A stretch of 64,000 nucleotides of DNA from NCBI RefSeq assembly GCF_030317035.1, contig NZ_JASZYK010000013.1, forward strand, positions 1 through 64,000. The letters are read 5' to 3'. The position numbers were made by a program, and so were the translations under genes. The stretch comes from Variovorax sp. J22G73. GTDB taxonomy: Bacteria; Pseudomonadota; Gammaproteobacteria; Burkholderiales; Burkholderiaceae_C. The notes beneath the pieces were generated by a model that saw nothing but the letters and a program-made list of their open reading frames with translations, was not told where the DNA came from and did no database searches. This document shows positions 24,353 to 32,839 of this stretch, one piece after another. Position 1 is the stretch's first letter; every line of letters starts with the position of its first letter.

Positions 24353-25270
24353 ATGGCCGCCATCACTGCAACCAAGACACAGTCCGTATCGACTGCTTTG
24401 CCGCAGTCCACCGAACGGCAGGCGCAGCATCAACCGTCGTCGCTGACGAAGGCCGCGCAATCACCCGTGCAAACGCCCTTGCAAGCGCCGCTGCCAGGAC
24501 TGTACGAAACCATCCTGGTAGAGCGTCGCGAGCGTGTCGGGTTGATCACCCTGAATCGCCCGAGGAGCCTGAACGCATTGAACGTCGCGCTCTCCGTCGA
24601 AGTCATGTCGGCGTTGCGAGCCTTCGACGCAGACAGCAACGTCGGCGCGATCGTGATCGCAGGAAGTCCGCGCGCATTTGCTGCCGGCGCGGACATCGCG
24701 GAGATGGCAGACAAGACCTTCGCCGAACTGCAGAGCGATGATGTGTTCGCAGCTTGGCAGGGCATGCAGGCCATCAGCAAACCGGTCGTCGCCGCCGTCA
24801 GCGGCTACGCCTTGGGCGGCGGATGTGAACTGGCGATGATGTGCGACTTCATCATCGCCGCCGACGATGCGCACTTTGGCCAGCCCGAGATCAAGCTGGG
24901 CATCTTGCCCGGCATCGGTGGAACGCAGCGCCTCACACGCTGCGTCGGCAAGGCACTCGCCATGGACCTGATCCTGACCGGACGCAGCATCACCGCCGCC
25001 GAGGCAAAGAGCGCCGGACTCGTTGCGCGCGTGGTGCCTGCCGCGGAGTTGCTGCAGACGGCCCTTGAGGCTGCGCACACCATTGCAGGCTACAACGCAC
25101 CTGCCGTTCGCATGGCAAAAGAAGCGGTAAGCCGTGCGCAGGAAGCGTCTCTGGCTGAAGGGTTGCTTCACGAGCGGCGCCTGTTCCAGGCGGCGTTCGC
25201 CACCGACGGACAGAAAGAGGGCATGCATGCCTTTCTCGCCAAGCGCGCGCCGGTGTTCCGCCACCGGTGA
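24353..25270 (+). CDS. acuK: AcuK-like enoyl-CoA hydratase
   Basis: 305 residues, about 45 longer than the usual 258. The extra N-terminal segment is Gln/Thr/Ser/Pro-rich, and the crotonase fold starts only at LYETILVERRERVGLITLNR. The oxyanion-hole blocks AFAAGADIAEM and GYALGGGCELAMMCDFIIA are present, and both catalytic glutamates of hydratases can be placed (GCE and QPEIKLGILPG). It should hydrate acryloyl-CoA to 3-hydroxypropionyl-CoA. CAAGGAG precedes the ATG at 24353; no later Met would remove the extension cleanly. The stop overlaps the next start (GTGA). Confidence 0.85.
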   Translation: MAAITATKTQSVSTALPQSTERQAQHQPSSLTKAAQSPVQTPLQAPLPGLYETILVERRERVGLITLNRPRSLNALNVALSVEVMSALRAFDADSNVGAIVIAGSPRAFAAGADIAEMADKTFAELQSDDVFAAWQGMQAISKPVVAAVSGYALGGGCELAMMCDFIIAADDAHFGQPEIKLGILPGIGGTQRLTRCVGKALAMDLILTGRSITAAEAKSAGLVARVVPAAELLQTALEAAHTIAGYNAPAVRMAKEAVSRAQEASLAEGLLHERRLFQAAFATDGQKEGMHAFLAKRAPVFRHR

Positions 25271-25959
25271 GCACAAGCGATTTGCCCCCGGAACCTGAGC
25301 AGCAGCCCGTGCCAAGTACCTCAATGACGCCTTCGGCCGCATCCCGCTCTCATGTGCAGCGGCGCGGTCAACGCACCTCGACCAGGGAGCATCTGATCCG
25401 AGCAGGCCTTGATTCGGTGCTTGAAAACGGCTGGACAGGTACAAGTGTCGACAAGGTGCTGAGCAGTGTCGGTGTCCCAAAGGGCTCGTTCTATCACTAC
25501 TTCAGCAGCAAGGACGACTTCGGCTTCACGCTGCTGGACACGTACCAGGCCTTCTTTTTGCGCAGGCTTGAGCGTTGCTTCGGCGAACGTCCCAGCGGGG
25601 CCGCTCCCACATTCACGCACCAACTCGCAGCCTTTCTTTCGGAGTCCGCCGTTGGCATGCGTCGCTACAACTGGCGGCGCGGCTGCTTCATCGGCACACT
25701 CGGACAGGAGGTTGCCGGCCTTCACGACGAATTCCGCACCCGACTGGACGCGTCGATCGAGGCGTGGGAGATCCTGTTGAATGCGTCGATCCGCAAAGCG
25801 CAAGCGAGCGGGGAGGTGCGCGCCGACCTCGACGCGCGGCGCCTGTCCCGAAGCTTCTGGTCAGCGTGGGAGGGTGCGGTGCTGCGGGCGCGCCTTGCGC
25901 GGTCCGCAGCACCGCTGGTTTTCGTGGTCGAGGACTTCGATCAATTGATCCATATTTGA
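25267..25959 (+). CDS. Second AcuR-like TetR regulator
   Basis: 230 residues from a GTG that overlaps the acuK stop by 4 bp. After a Pro/Ser-rich N-terminus the HTH reads LIRAGLDSVLENGWTGTSVD, then KVLSSVGVPKGSFYHYFSSK. The ligand domain keeps the AcuR landmarks RGCFIGTLGQEVAGLHDEFR and WSAWEGAVLRARLARSAAPL. It is thus a paralogue of the AcuR at 20.6 kb, embedded in the operon that AcuR should control. It lies 9 bp before acuI. No AGAC-N5-GTCT site lies directly upstream of it or of acuI, so it probably acts at the shared operators or at a site outside the window. Confidence 0.87.
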   Translation: MSTSDLPPEPEQQPVPSTSMTPSAASRSHVQRRGQRTSTREHLIRAGLDSVLENGWTGTSVDKVLSSVGVPKGSFYHYFSSKDDFGFTLLDTYQAFFLRRLERCFGERPSGAAPTFTHQLAAFLSESAVGMRRYNWRRGCFIGTLGQEVAGLHDEFRTRLDASIEAWEILLNASIRKAQASGEVRADLDARRLSRSFWSAWEGAVLRARLARSAAPLVFVVEDFDQLIHI

Positions 25960-25968
25960 GGAGTCAGC

Positions 25969-26949
25969 ATGTTCAAAGCGCTGGTGCTGGAAAAGTCGCC
26001 GGAATTTTCGGCCAGGGTCCGGGACGTCGCAGACGAATTTCTTCCTGGCGGTGATGTGATGATCGATGTTGCCTATTCGACGCTGAACTACAAGGACGCG
26101 CTGGCGATCACCAACAGTTCGCCAGTGGTGCGCGAGTGGCCCATGGTCGCTGGCATCGATGGCGCGGGCACTGTGCGAGAGAGCGCTCATCCGGCATGGA
26201 GGCCGGGTGATCGGGTATTGCTCAATGGGTTTGGCGTCGGAGAAAGGCACAAGGGTTGCCTCGCGCAGCGCGCGCGGCTGGACGGCGACTGGCTGGTACG
26301 CTTGCCGGACGTGTTCACTCCACGTCAGGCCATGGCCATCGGCACCGCGGGATACACGGCGATGCTGTGCGTGATGGCGCTCGAGCGACACGGACTGGTG
26401 CCGGGCGAAGGCGAAGTTCTTGTCACCGGGGCAACCGGCGGGGTCGGATCGGTTGCGGTGGCGCTGCTGTCGAAGCTTGGCTACAGGGTGGTCGCCGCGA
26501 GCGGGAAGATCGGCGAGATCGCCTACCTGAAAACGCTTGGCGCCACGTCGGTAATCGATCGTGCCGAACTATCCCAGCCGGGCAAGCCCTTGCAGAAGGA
26601 GCGTTGGCGCGCTGTTGTCGACGCCGTGGGGAGCCAGACCCTCGTGAATGCGTGCGCACAGACACAGTACGGCGGCGCAGTGGCCGCCTGTGGGCTGGCG
26701 CAGGGCGCTGACTTTCCTGCTACGGTGATGCCATTCATCCTGCGCGGCGTCGCATTGCTCGGCGTGGACAGCGTGATGGCGCCACTTTCGCTGAGAAATG
26801 AAGCGTGGATGCGCTTGGCAAGGGACCTCGATGGCGCGCTGCTGGAGACGATCACACACGAGATCGCACTGACAGAGGCCATTGATGTCGCGCGGGAACT
26901 GTTATCAGGAAAGATCCGCGGGCGTATCGTGGTGCGCACAGCCGACTGA
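25969..26949 (+). CDS. acuI: Acryloyl-CoA reductase (YhdH/AcuI MDR family)
   Basis: 326 residues, the normal length for AcuI/YhdH, a zinc-free medium-chain reductase that converts acryloyl-CoA plus NADPH to propionyl-CoA and so detoxifies it. Seen: STLNYKDALAIT, GIDGAGTVRES, IGTAGYTAMLCVMALE, the cofactor loop VTGATGGVGSVAVALLSKLG, VVDAVGSQTL and the late block IVVRTAD. GGAG precedes the ATG. It closes the acrylate operon behind the second AcuR-like gene, repeating the acuR-acuI adjacency known from Rhodobacter. Confidence 0.93.
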   Translation: MFKALVLEKSPEFSARVRDVADEFLPGGDVMIDVAYSTLNYKDALAITNSSPVVREWPMVAGIDGAGTVRESAHPAWRPGDRVLLNGFGVGERHKGCLAQRARLDGDWLVRLPDVFTPRQAMAIGTAGYTAMLCVMALERHGLVPGEGEVLVTGATGGVGSVAVALLSKLGYRVVAASGKIGEIAYLKTLGATSVIDRAELSQPGKPLQKERWRAVVDAVGSQTLVNACAQTQYGGAVAACGLAQGADFPATVMPFILRGVALLGVDSVMAPLSLRNEAWMRLARDLDGALLETITHEIALTEAIDVARELLSGKIRGRIVVRTAD

Positions 26950-27173
26950 CGCAGCAACGCGGAATTCGTCTTGGCCTGTGCGCAGAATCGGGGTGTTGGC
27001 ACGCGCCCGGCGAGGGTTCAGCCGCACTATGTGCGAGCCGCCGAGTTTCGGCGCATGTGCGCGGTTGATGGTTTGGCAGAGCCGGCGGGCTGCCGTGCAC
27101 ACGAATCTCTGGGGCTGGCGTCCTTAACTTTGAGGCTGTGTCGCTTGAGCCTTGAGTTTCAGGCTGCAGCCGG

Positions 27174-27815
27174 TCAGCTCGCCTGCGCGTCGCCTGCCCA
27201 CACGGCAGGCCGCCGCGTCTTCCAGGGCAGTGACTGTTCAAGTTGCCCCGCCAGGCGCAGCAACAGGTCCTCCCGGCCGAATCCTGCTGCGAACTGGATG
27301 CCGATGGGCAGGCCCGTGGCGGGCTCTACGGCCAGAGGAACGGACATCGCTGGCGTCCCCGCCACATTGGCGGGGGGAGTGAAGGGGGTGTGGCGAAAGA
27401 CGCGCGCGGTCCATTCCAGTCCGTTCATGCGCTCCGCGCCTTCGCTGTAGGTTGCAAGAAGCCCCGGCATTTGCGGCAGTGTCGGCGTCATGAGCATGTC
27501 CATGCTGGAGAACCAGCTGCCCACAGTGCGTGCAACTGTGTTGCGCACTTCGAGCGCTGCGGCAAACTCCACCGCGCTTGCGGTGCGGCCATAGCGATAG
27601 TTCGCCAATGTGGAAGGCTCCAGCGTCGTCGCGTCGATCGGGCGGCCGGTTGCCGACGCGAGGCCATCGATCCAGCGCACGAGCGTCGCGCACCAGATCT
27701 GCGCGTTCGCGTGAACGAAGGCCTCCCAAGTCACGCCAAGCGGCAGCGCAACTTCCTCCACACGGTGACCAAGTAACTCCACTTGGCGCGCTGCCTCCCG
27801 TGTAGCCTGCGCTCT
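27174..27815 (-). pseudogene. Amidase-signature (GatA-like) enzyme, C-terminal half only
   Basis: The minus-strand frame from about 27815 reads AREAARQVELLGHRVEEVAL-type sequence. It continues to the family's end blocks MDMLMTPTLPQMP, FTPPANVAGTPAMSVPLAVE and GLPIGIQFAAGFGREDLLLR. These belong to the amidase signature family (GatA, AmdS). The N-terminal half, with the Ser-Ser-Lys catalytic triad and the GGSSGG motif, is missing. Upstream, the DNA switches directly to a LysR fragment on the other strand. Non-functional; it records an older amide hydrolase next to the amide/acrylate island. Confidence 0.8.
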
Positions 27816-27819
27816 GACG

Positions 27820-28191
27820 TTGCACCAGGCACGCCGCGATGTGGGGTACGTGTGGCCGCTGCGCCAAGGCGCAGGGAAGCCGCGAGGGTACCTGGTCGAT
27901 CCGGTGGTCGTGGCCAGCGACCCGGCATTGCTGCACGATGCGCTTTGCGGCGGTGTGGGCATCTCGTTGGCAATGGAGCGGAGCATGGCGGCAGACGTCA
28001 AAGCGCGGCGCCTCGTGCGGGTGCTGCCGCAATGGGTTGGTCCGCCTCAGGAGCTGAACGCGCTTTCGTCGCGTGAGCGAATGCCTTCGCCGAAGGTACA
28101 GGCCTTCATCAGCTACCTGAAGGAGCATCTGACGTTCGAAAGCGGATCGAGATCTCTCACGGCTCCCTCAGCCCCATCGAATACCGGGTGA
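27820..28191 (+). pseudogene. LysR-type regulator, C-terminal fragment
   Basis: The plus-strand frame reads GYLVDPVVVASDPALLHDAL then CGGVGISLAMERSMAADVKA, RRLVRVLPQW and SPKVQAFISYLKEHL. This is the end of a LysR effector domain (usual form: sDpxaLxxaalaGlGIallP...L..G.LvrvLpdW...SpKVrafidfL). The HTH and most of the effector domain are absent. It abuts the amidase fragment head to head, so both genes lost their 5' parts at one junction near 27.82 kb. Confidence 0.7.
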
Positions 28192-28359
28192 GCCGTGGAT
28201 TGCGGCATAAAACCAGTCCAAGTTTTTATACGCACCCCCACTGAGTCACTTCTAGATGGAGATGAACATGTTCGGGTCATGGACAGCTACCAAGCCGTTT
28301 CGTCGTTCGACTACCCGAAGCTCGGCAGCGGCGCGCCCTCGGCATTTAACTCAAGCGAC

Positions 28360-29463
28360 TTAGGAGGCTGTGCACATGGCCGCCGTGGAGGCCTGCTTGC
28401 ATTTCTGCTCCTGGGCCTTCTTGAATAGCTTCGTGCACTTGGCAACTGAACTTGCGAACCAATCAGCATGCGCCTCTTGAGGGGGTCTGATTGCATCGCC
28501 GGCCAGCGCCGTCGCTAGACGTGCCATGTTGTGTGAGTGCGTTCCGAAAGTGCTTGAATCGTAGTTGAATCTCACCTCCTGGATATGCAGATGCGCGGGA
28601 TAGAAGATCTTGTGGAAGATCCTCAGATTGCTCAGGATCTCGTTGGACTCGTACACCCGAATGATCGGCGCCTCGGCGCCCAAGTCGCGCGAGCAATTGC
28701 ACAAAGCTACCCTCTCAGCACCGTCGATGGCCGTGTATCCCGTGATGATGCTAGGATCAAAAACGACGGCTTGATGAATCTCCTTGGGGTAGCTATATAG
28801 CGCGTGTTGAGCCAGTCCTCCTCCGAGAGAGTGACCTGTCACGATGACTTTCGCTCCAGAAAGATTCGGAGTCGCCTTCACCTTATCGAGGACGTTACGA
28901 ACATGTCTCTGAACCTCGCTGTATTGAGTCTTTTCGGTGAGACCGCGGCTCAATGGCCACAGATTGCCGTACCACCAGTCGCGTGCATCGGAGGTTCCTC
29001 TGAACGCGATGACTAGTTCGTTGCGATCCGGGCTGTGCCAGACGCGATACATCAGACCGAACCTGTCTTCGCATCCGTGATTCCCTTCCAATTCTTCTAC
29101 GGGCGTAAACGGCTTCGCACGATCGAAGTTTGTGAGGGTCTCCCTGACCGTAATCGCTTCGGCCCTTATTCGCTCTATTTCGGCGGCCGACTGTGTAGTA
29201 CCTGGGCAGCCCTCTTTGTCGAAATAGGCGTACGCCGACATCAGCGCATAGGGTGCGAAACGCGTGGCGGCGCTCGGAACATCTCCGAGAGCCATGCGGT
29301 ACTTCGCCGATCGCACGCGAGGGACGTCGTGACCAAGGACCGAGAACGGGTTGTACCAATCCTTGGGGGCGGGGCAATCGGAAACGCTCATGTGAGTGCA
29401 TCCGCCGAGAATGAAGGACAGAGAGCAGATCGTTGTTGCGTGCGAGAGCCTTCGGTATTTCAT
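28360..29463 (-). CDS. Class 3 lipase-like lipoprotein
   Basis: 367 residues. A lipoprotein signal ends in LSFILGGC, with the lipidated cysteine at residue 22. The alpha/beta-hydrolase part has the oxyanion strand LVIAFRGTSDARDW and the nucleophile elbow VTGHSLGGGLAQHAL (Ser 212), as in class 3 lipases. It should be anchored to a membrane and act on lipids or esters. The C-terminus is Lys/Cys-rich (KCTKLFKKAQEQKCK). The last gene of the window is a related lipoprotein. It is transcribed away from the peptidoglycan hydrolase gene at 29.76 kb. An effector or housekeeping role cannot be told. Confidence 0.85.
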   Translation of the reverse strand: MKYRRLSHATTICSLSFILGGCTHMSVSDCPAPKDWYNPFSVLGHDVPRVRSAKYRMALGDVPSAATRFAPYALMSAYAYFDKEGCPGTTQSAAEIERIRAEAITVRETLTNFDRAKPFTPVEELEGNHGCEDRFGLMYRVWHSPDRNELVIAFRGTSDARDWWYGNLWPLSRGLTEKTQYSEVQRHVRNVLDKVKATPNLSGAKVIVTGHSLGGGLAQHALYSYPKEIHQAVVFDPSIITGYTAIDGAERVALCNCSRDLGAEAPIIRVYESNEILSNLRIFHKIFYPAHLHIQEVRFNYDSSTFGTHSHNMARLATALAGDAIRPPQEAHADWFASSVAKCTKLFKKAQEQKCKQASTAAMCTAS

Positions 29464-29757
29464 GGAGCACCTCGGTTGTTGCCTCTGACTGAACCTTCAA
29501 CTCGCGTGTCAAATGTTATTGCTCGCCCAGCGACTGGTGTCTCCCCTGTTCATGGGAGAGCTCCTGTGGCTTACCACGCCCGCATTGCGCATCGCAGGAA
29601 CCGTTGCTGCAGTCCAGACCGATTGGTCAGTCTCATCGCTATCTGCGCTCGTCACGCCAAGGTCCGGCTGGATTCATGGCCCTCCCAGATTTTGGGGATG
29701 CGCATGCATGCCAAGGGGGCATAGAAAGGCGGACAGTTTTCTCTTTGAGGAGCCGTC

Positions 29758-30840
29758 ATGCCGGAAAGCACCTTCAATCACCCTTTGTTCGGTCCCGTCC
29801 GGTTCCGTACAGCGTCGAAGTTGCAGTGGATACGTGGGGATGCCATTAGCTTTGTCAGTGGCTTCGACGAAGCCGACATTCTTTCGCTCCAGATACCGCA
29901 ACTCGCAGGCATTGATGGCGCCAACAATGGCCACCTGAGGTTCCACAAACGCGGCCATGCCCAGCTTCTGCGTTCCTTCGAGGAGATTGCGCAGCGCGGT
30001 CTGCTGCATCACATCAAGACGTGCGCCGGCACCTTGAACAAGCGGCTGCGAAAGCCCGTAGGCGGCGGGCTCAGCAAGCTTCCCTCGAACCATGCATTCG
30101 GAATCGCGATCGACCTGAACTCCGACGACGGCAGCATGGGTGGGTCCGTCGCCCCCGTGGCTCCGATTTTTCAGGCAAACGGCTTCATCTGGGGAAAGTC
30201 GTTCAACGATCCGATGCACTTTGAGGTGAACACCTTCGTGTCGGCCGATTCGTTGGCTGCCAAGGGTGTCGAAGCAGTCCAGCCGCAATTTATCGCCTGC
30301 GGCCAGAAGGTTCACAACCGGGGCGCACCGCCCGAAGCATTTCTCACCGAGCTGGTCAAATGGGGCCGCGGTGCGGATAACGAGGTCTTCGAGCGGAACG
30401 GTGTCTTCGACATCTATTCGAGCGTCGTCTCACAGCTGGGTCCGTGGCGCGGCGAGCTGCATCGGCGTGCCGTGATGCTGGAGGTACTCAGGGTGCTCGC
30501 AGGATTCGAGAGTTCCTGGAAATGGGATGCCGGCCGGGATGTGACGAACCCAAACTCAGGCACGTCTTGTACAGAGGAAGCGGGCATCTTTCAGTGTTCG
30601 GGCAACTCGATGGCATTCAGCCCGCATCTTCGGCAACTGCTGGTCGACGCTGGCGGCGACGGGACGTGCGAGTCGTTCATCAAGACCACCAAGTCGAATC
30701 ACAGGTTCGCACTGGAATACTGCGCTCGGTTGATGAGAGTCACGACGAAGCATCACGGCCCAATCAAGAATGGGCACATTCATTCATGGCTTCGCAGGGA
30801 TGCGGTCGACGAGTTCATGCGATACCTTGGACATGACTGA
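29758..30840 (+). CDS. M15 peptidase - lysozyme-like fusion (peptidoglycan hydrolase)
   Basis: 360 residues in two parts. Residues about 50-160 are an M15 (VanY/Ply-type) metallopeptidase with zinc ligands His112 and Asp119 (SNHAFGIAIDLNS) and His154 (DPMHFEV), expected to cut stem peptides. Residues about 235-355 resemble a lysozyme-like fold: LAGFESSWKWDAGRD with a candidate catalytic Glu251, then EEAGIFQCSGNSM, the usual E-S-x-W...GlxQxS pattern of transglycosylases. GAGGAG stands before the ATG. There is no signal peptide, so delivery by a secretion system (for example type VI) or by phage-type lysis is possible; no immunity gene is recognised. Low-complexity damage is absent. Confidence 0.75.
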   Translation: MPESTFNHPLFGPVRFRTASKLQWIRGDAISFVSGFDEADILSLQIPQLAGIDGANNGHLRFHKRGHAQLLRSFEEIAQRGLLHHIKTCAGTLNKRLRKPVGGGLSKLPSNHAFGIAIDLNSDDGSMGGSVAPVAPIFQANGFIWGKSFNDPMHFEVNTFVSADSLAAKGVEAVQPQFIACGQKVHNRGAPPEAFLTELVKWGRGADNEVFERNGVFDIYSSVVSQLGPWRGELHRRAVMLEVLRVLAGFESSWKWDAGRDVTNPNSGTSCTEEAGIFQCSGNSMAFSPHLRQLLVDAGGDGTCESFIKTTKSNHRFALEYCARLMRVTTKHHGPIKNGHIHSWLRRDAVDEFMRYLGHD

Positions 30841-31122
30841 AGAAGTGGGGGCGGCGCTGACCCCGTCATCGCCGAGGGCAGCGTGCCTGAAGTGCTCTTT
30901 CCCCACCCATGATGTGTCGCTTGATGACAGCTGCGCGCACGCGTCCCGGGGCGCGGACGGCCGCGCCGCCGGCCCGGCGCTTGCCCAGACGCATTCGCAC
31001 GGCAGCATGACTTCGAAGGTCTCGTGTTAGTCGCCGAAAGTGTTGATTTCCACCGAGATTTGAACCGACTAGGGTCATAACCGTGGCGGTTGTCTGCCGC
31101 GGATCCACCTCGTCGAGTCGCA

Positions 31123-32034
31123 TCATGCAGACAGCATCTCGCCAAATCGACAGCAAACCAGTGCGTAGCGGCTGGCCACGATGAGGCTGTCATCTTCCGC
31201 ATCCTGCGTACCGACGAAGAACACCCACGCCTTGCCAGGAGACTTCTGATCCTGCTTTCTTGAATCTATGGCGTCTTGCTGTGCAGCGCGGATTTCGCCG
31301 TGAAGCGTGGTGCGCTGCCGATCTGTCCAATGCGCCCATTGAACACGCAGCCGGTAGAACCGCCCCGGCTTTCCCGTGGCTTCATCCCACTCACCAGCAT
31401 CCAGCGACACTTCCATGTGGTCATCGGTTCGCGCCGGCGCTGACCATCGAAGCGCCACGCAGAAAAGACGCGTCCTTTGACGCATCAACCACATGCCTGA
31501 AAAAGCCAAGCGCTGAAATACCGTCGCATAGGTATCGCCCGGACAGTCCGGAATGCTCAAGTCCAGACCACGATCATGGGGGTATTGCATATATTGCCCG
31601 CAGATGGGGCAGATGGTCGCCACGGTGTGGCCATGGAAACTCGCCGCAGCTTGGCGATTCGGTCGACCACCCGGTCGAGTAGCAGCCCCATGAGGAACTG
31701 GTCGCGTGTCGCCGCCATCCACCACCGGCCGCTCGTCGGTCAAAACCAATTTGTTGGGATACGGCAGAGGGAAACCGTCTGGGAGGCTGATCGACTCCTC
31801 CTTCGCCCTGTCGACCAACTTCTCGAAGCCGCTGACGCCGCAAGGATCGATGTGCTTGTTTGCACTTGGCGTGAAGTACGGTGCGCGTTTGCTCACGCCC
31901 TTTTGAAACGATGCGGGAAAAACCTGAATGCCACAGCCGGGACACACGTAGTCGTCGCGACCGACGACCTCCATTTCCCAAAGCCGGATGGCGTCGATGA
32001 TTCTTCCGCTTCGTCTATCGCGAGCACTATCCAT
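31123..32034 (-). CDS. Hypothetical zinc-ribbon protein, CoiA-like N-terminus
   Basis: About 303 residues from the ATG at 32034. The N-terminal part, YVCPGCGIQVFPASFQKGVS then KRAPYFTPSANKHIDPC, resembles the zinc-ribbon start of CoiA-like proteins (CPxCxxxVxxxxxxxRxxxFxH...C). A second cysteine pair lies further on (ICPICGQYMQYPHD ... PDCPG), followed by a beta-rich domain of unknown type. No nuclease motif is evident. The start overlaps the stop of a short upstream reading frame, suggesting coupling. Function unknown. Confidence 0.65.
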   Translation of the reverse strand: MDSARDRRSGRIIDAIRLWEMEVVGRDDYVCPGCGIQVFPASFQKGVSKRAPYFTPSANKHIDPCGVSGFEKLVDRAKEESISLPDGFPLPYPNKLVLTDERPVVDGGDTRPVPHGAATRPGGRPNRQAAASFHGHTVATICPICGQYMQYPHDRGLDLSIPDCPGDTYATVFQRLAFSGMWLMRQRTRLFCVALRWSAPARTDDHMEVSLDAGEWDEATGKPGRFYRLRVQWAHWTDRQRTTLHGEIRAAQQDAIDSRKQDQKSPGKAWVFFVGTQDAEDDSLIVASRYALVCCRFGEMLSA

Positions 32035-32218
32035 TTGACTGCCTTTCAGCGTGACAGCGAACAATCACAGGTAGACAGATGCGTTTCTCGACAAATGTTT
32101 CGCATCGCCTTTGGTCCCAATCGGCCGCGTGAAAGCTGATCACCAATTCATCGGGCGGCAGCGTTTTCGTGGCGATTGACAGCGCGCCGTTGCTCATTTT
32201 TTGACATCGAATGGTCAT
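32027..32218 (-). CDS. Small hypothetical protein coupled to zinc-ribbon gene
   Basis: 63 residues (MTIRCQKMSNGALSIATKTL ...), with no recognised domain. Its stop overlaps the next gene's ATG by 8 bp, the main reason to regard it as real. The composition (ISFHAADWDQRRCETFVEKR) is protein-like rather than shadow-like. Confidence 0.4.
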   Translation of the reverse strand: MTIRCQKMSNGALSIATKTLPPDELVISFHAADWDQRRCETFVEKRICLPVIVRCHAERQSNG

Positions 32219-32380
32219 GTCGACGTGTCGCCACATCGGCGACGCCGCACCCTTAGCGTGCGCAGCCACATCGCTGCAGGCACCAGCCTTGGAGCGGGGT
32301 GTCCGATTCTTCGGTCGGCGCGCCGCGCATGGCCCGTCTTGCCAGCGCCGCGGGGAGGAACCGAATTCGGCGAGGTCTGG

Positions 32381-32839
32381 CTATGCGTTGTCGCTGCCGG
32401 AACGGACAAAGGAGTAGCGGTGGATGTCGGTGCGCAGCTTCCATTGCTTGCGCTCCCAGAATCGCTGGGCCTGCAGGTTCGTCTTGAACACGTCGATGTG
32501 CGTCTTGAGGATGCCCAGGCCTTCAAGTGCGGCGAGGCATTGCTCGGCCAGCTCGGAGCCGACGCCGCGGTCTCGGTATGTCGGCAGGACGATCAGGTGC
32601 TGCAGATACCCGCGGCGCCCATCGTGTCCAGACATCACGCAACCGACGATCGCGTTGCCATGCTCGGCGACGAAACTCAACGACGGGTTGCGCAACAGAT
32701 ATCGCTCGGTGGATGCGCGTGAATCGGCGTCGCGCAACGAGATCCCGGGCGTTTGCGTCACCAGCTCAATGACGCCCTCGTAGTCTGCGATCGTCATCGC
32801 TCGGATTGACGGTCGGGATAACGTGTCGAATGAATTCAT
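32381..32839 (-). CDS. GNAT-family N-acetyltransferase
   Basis: 152 residues with a full GNAT fold: IRAMTIADYEGVIELV at the start, SFVAEHGNAIVGCVMSGHDG, the acetyl-CoA loop LPTYRDRGVGSELAEQCLAA, and the closing block NLQAQRFWERKQWKLR. The substrate cannot be told. It stands alone; the next gene on this strand begins more than 150 bp away. The ATG at 32839 gives the standard start of the first strand. Confidence 0.88.
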   Translation of the reverse strand: MNSFDTLSRPSIRAMTIADYEGVIELVTQTPGISLRDADSRASTERYLLRNPSLSFVAEHGNAIVGCVMSGHDGRRGYLQHLIVLPTYRDRGVGSELAEQCLAALEGLGILKTHIDVFKTNLQAQRFWERKQWKLRTDIHRYSFVRSGSDNA

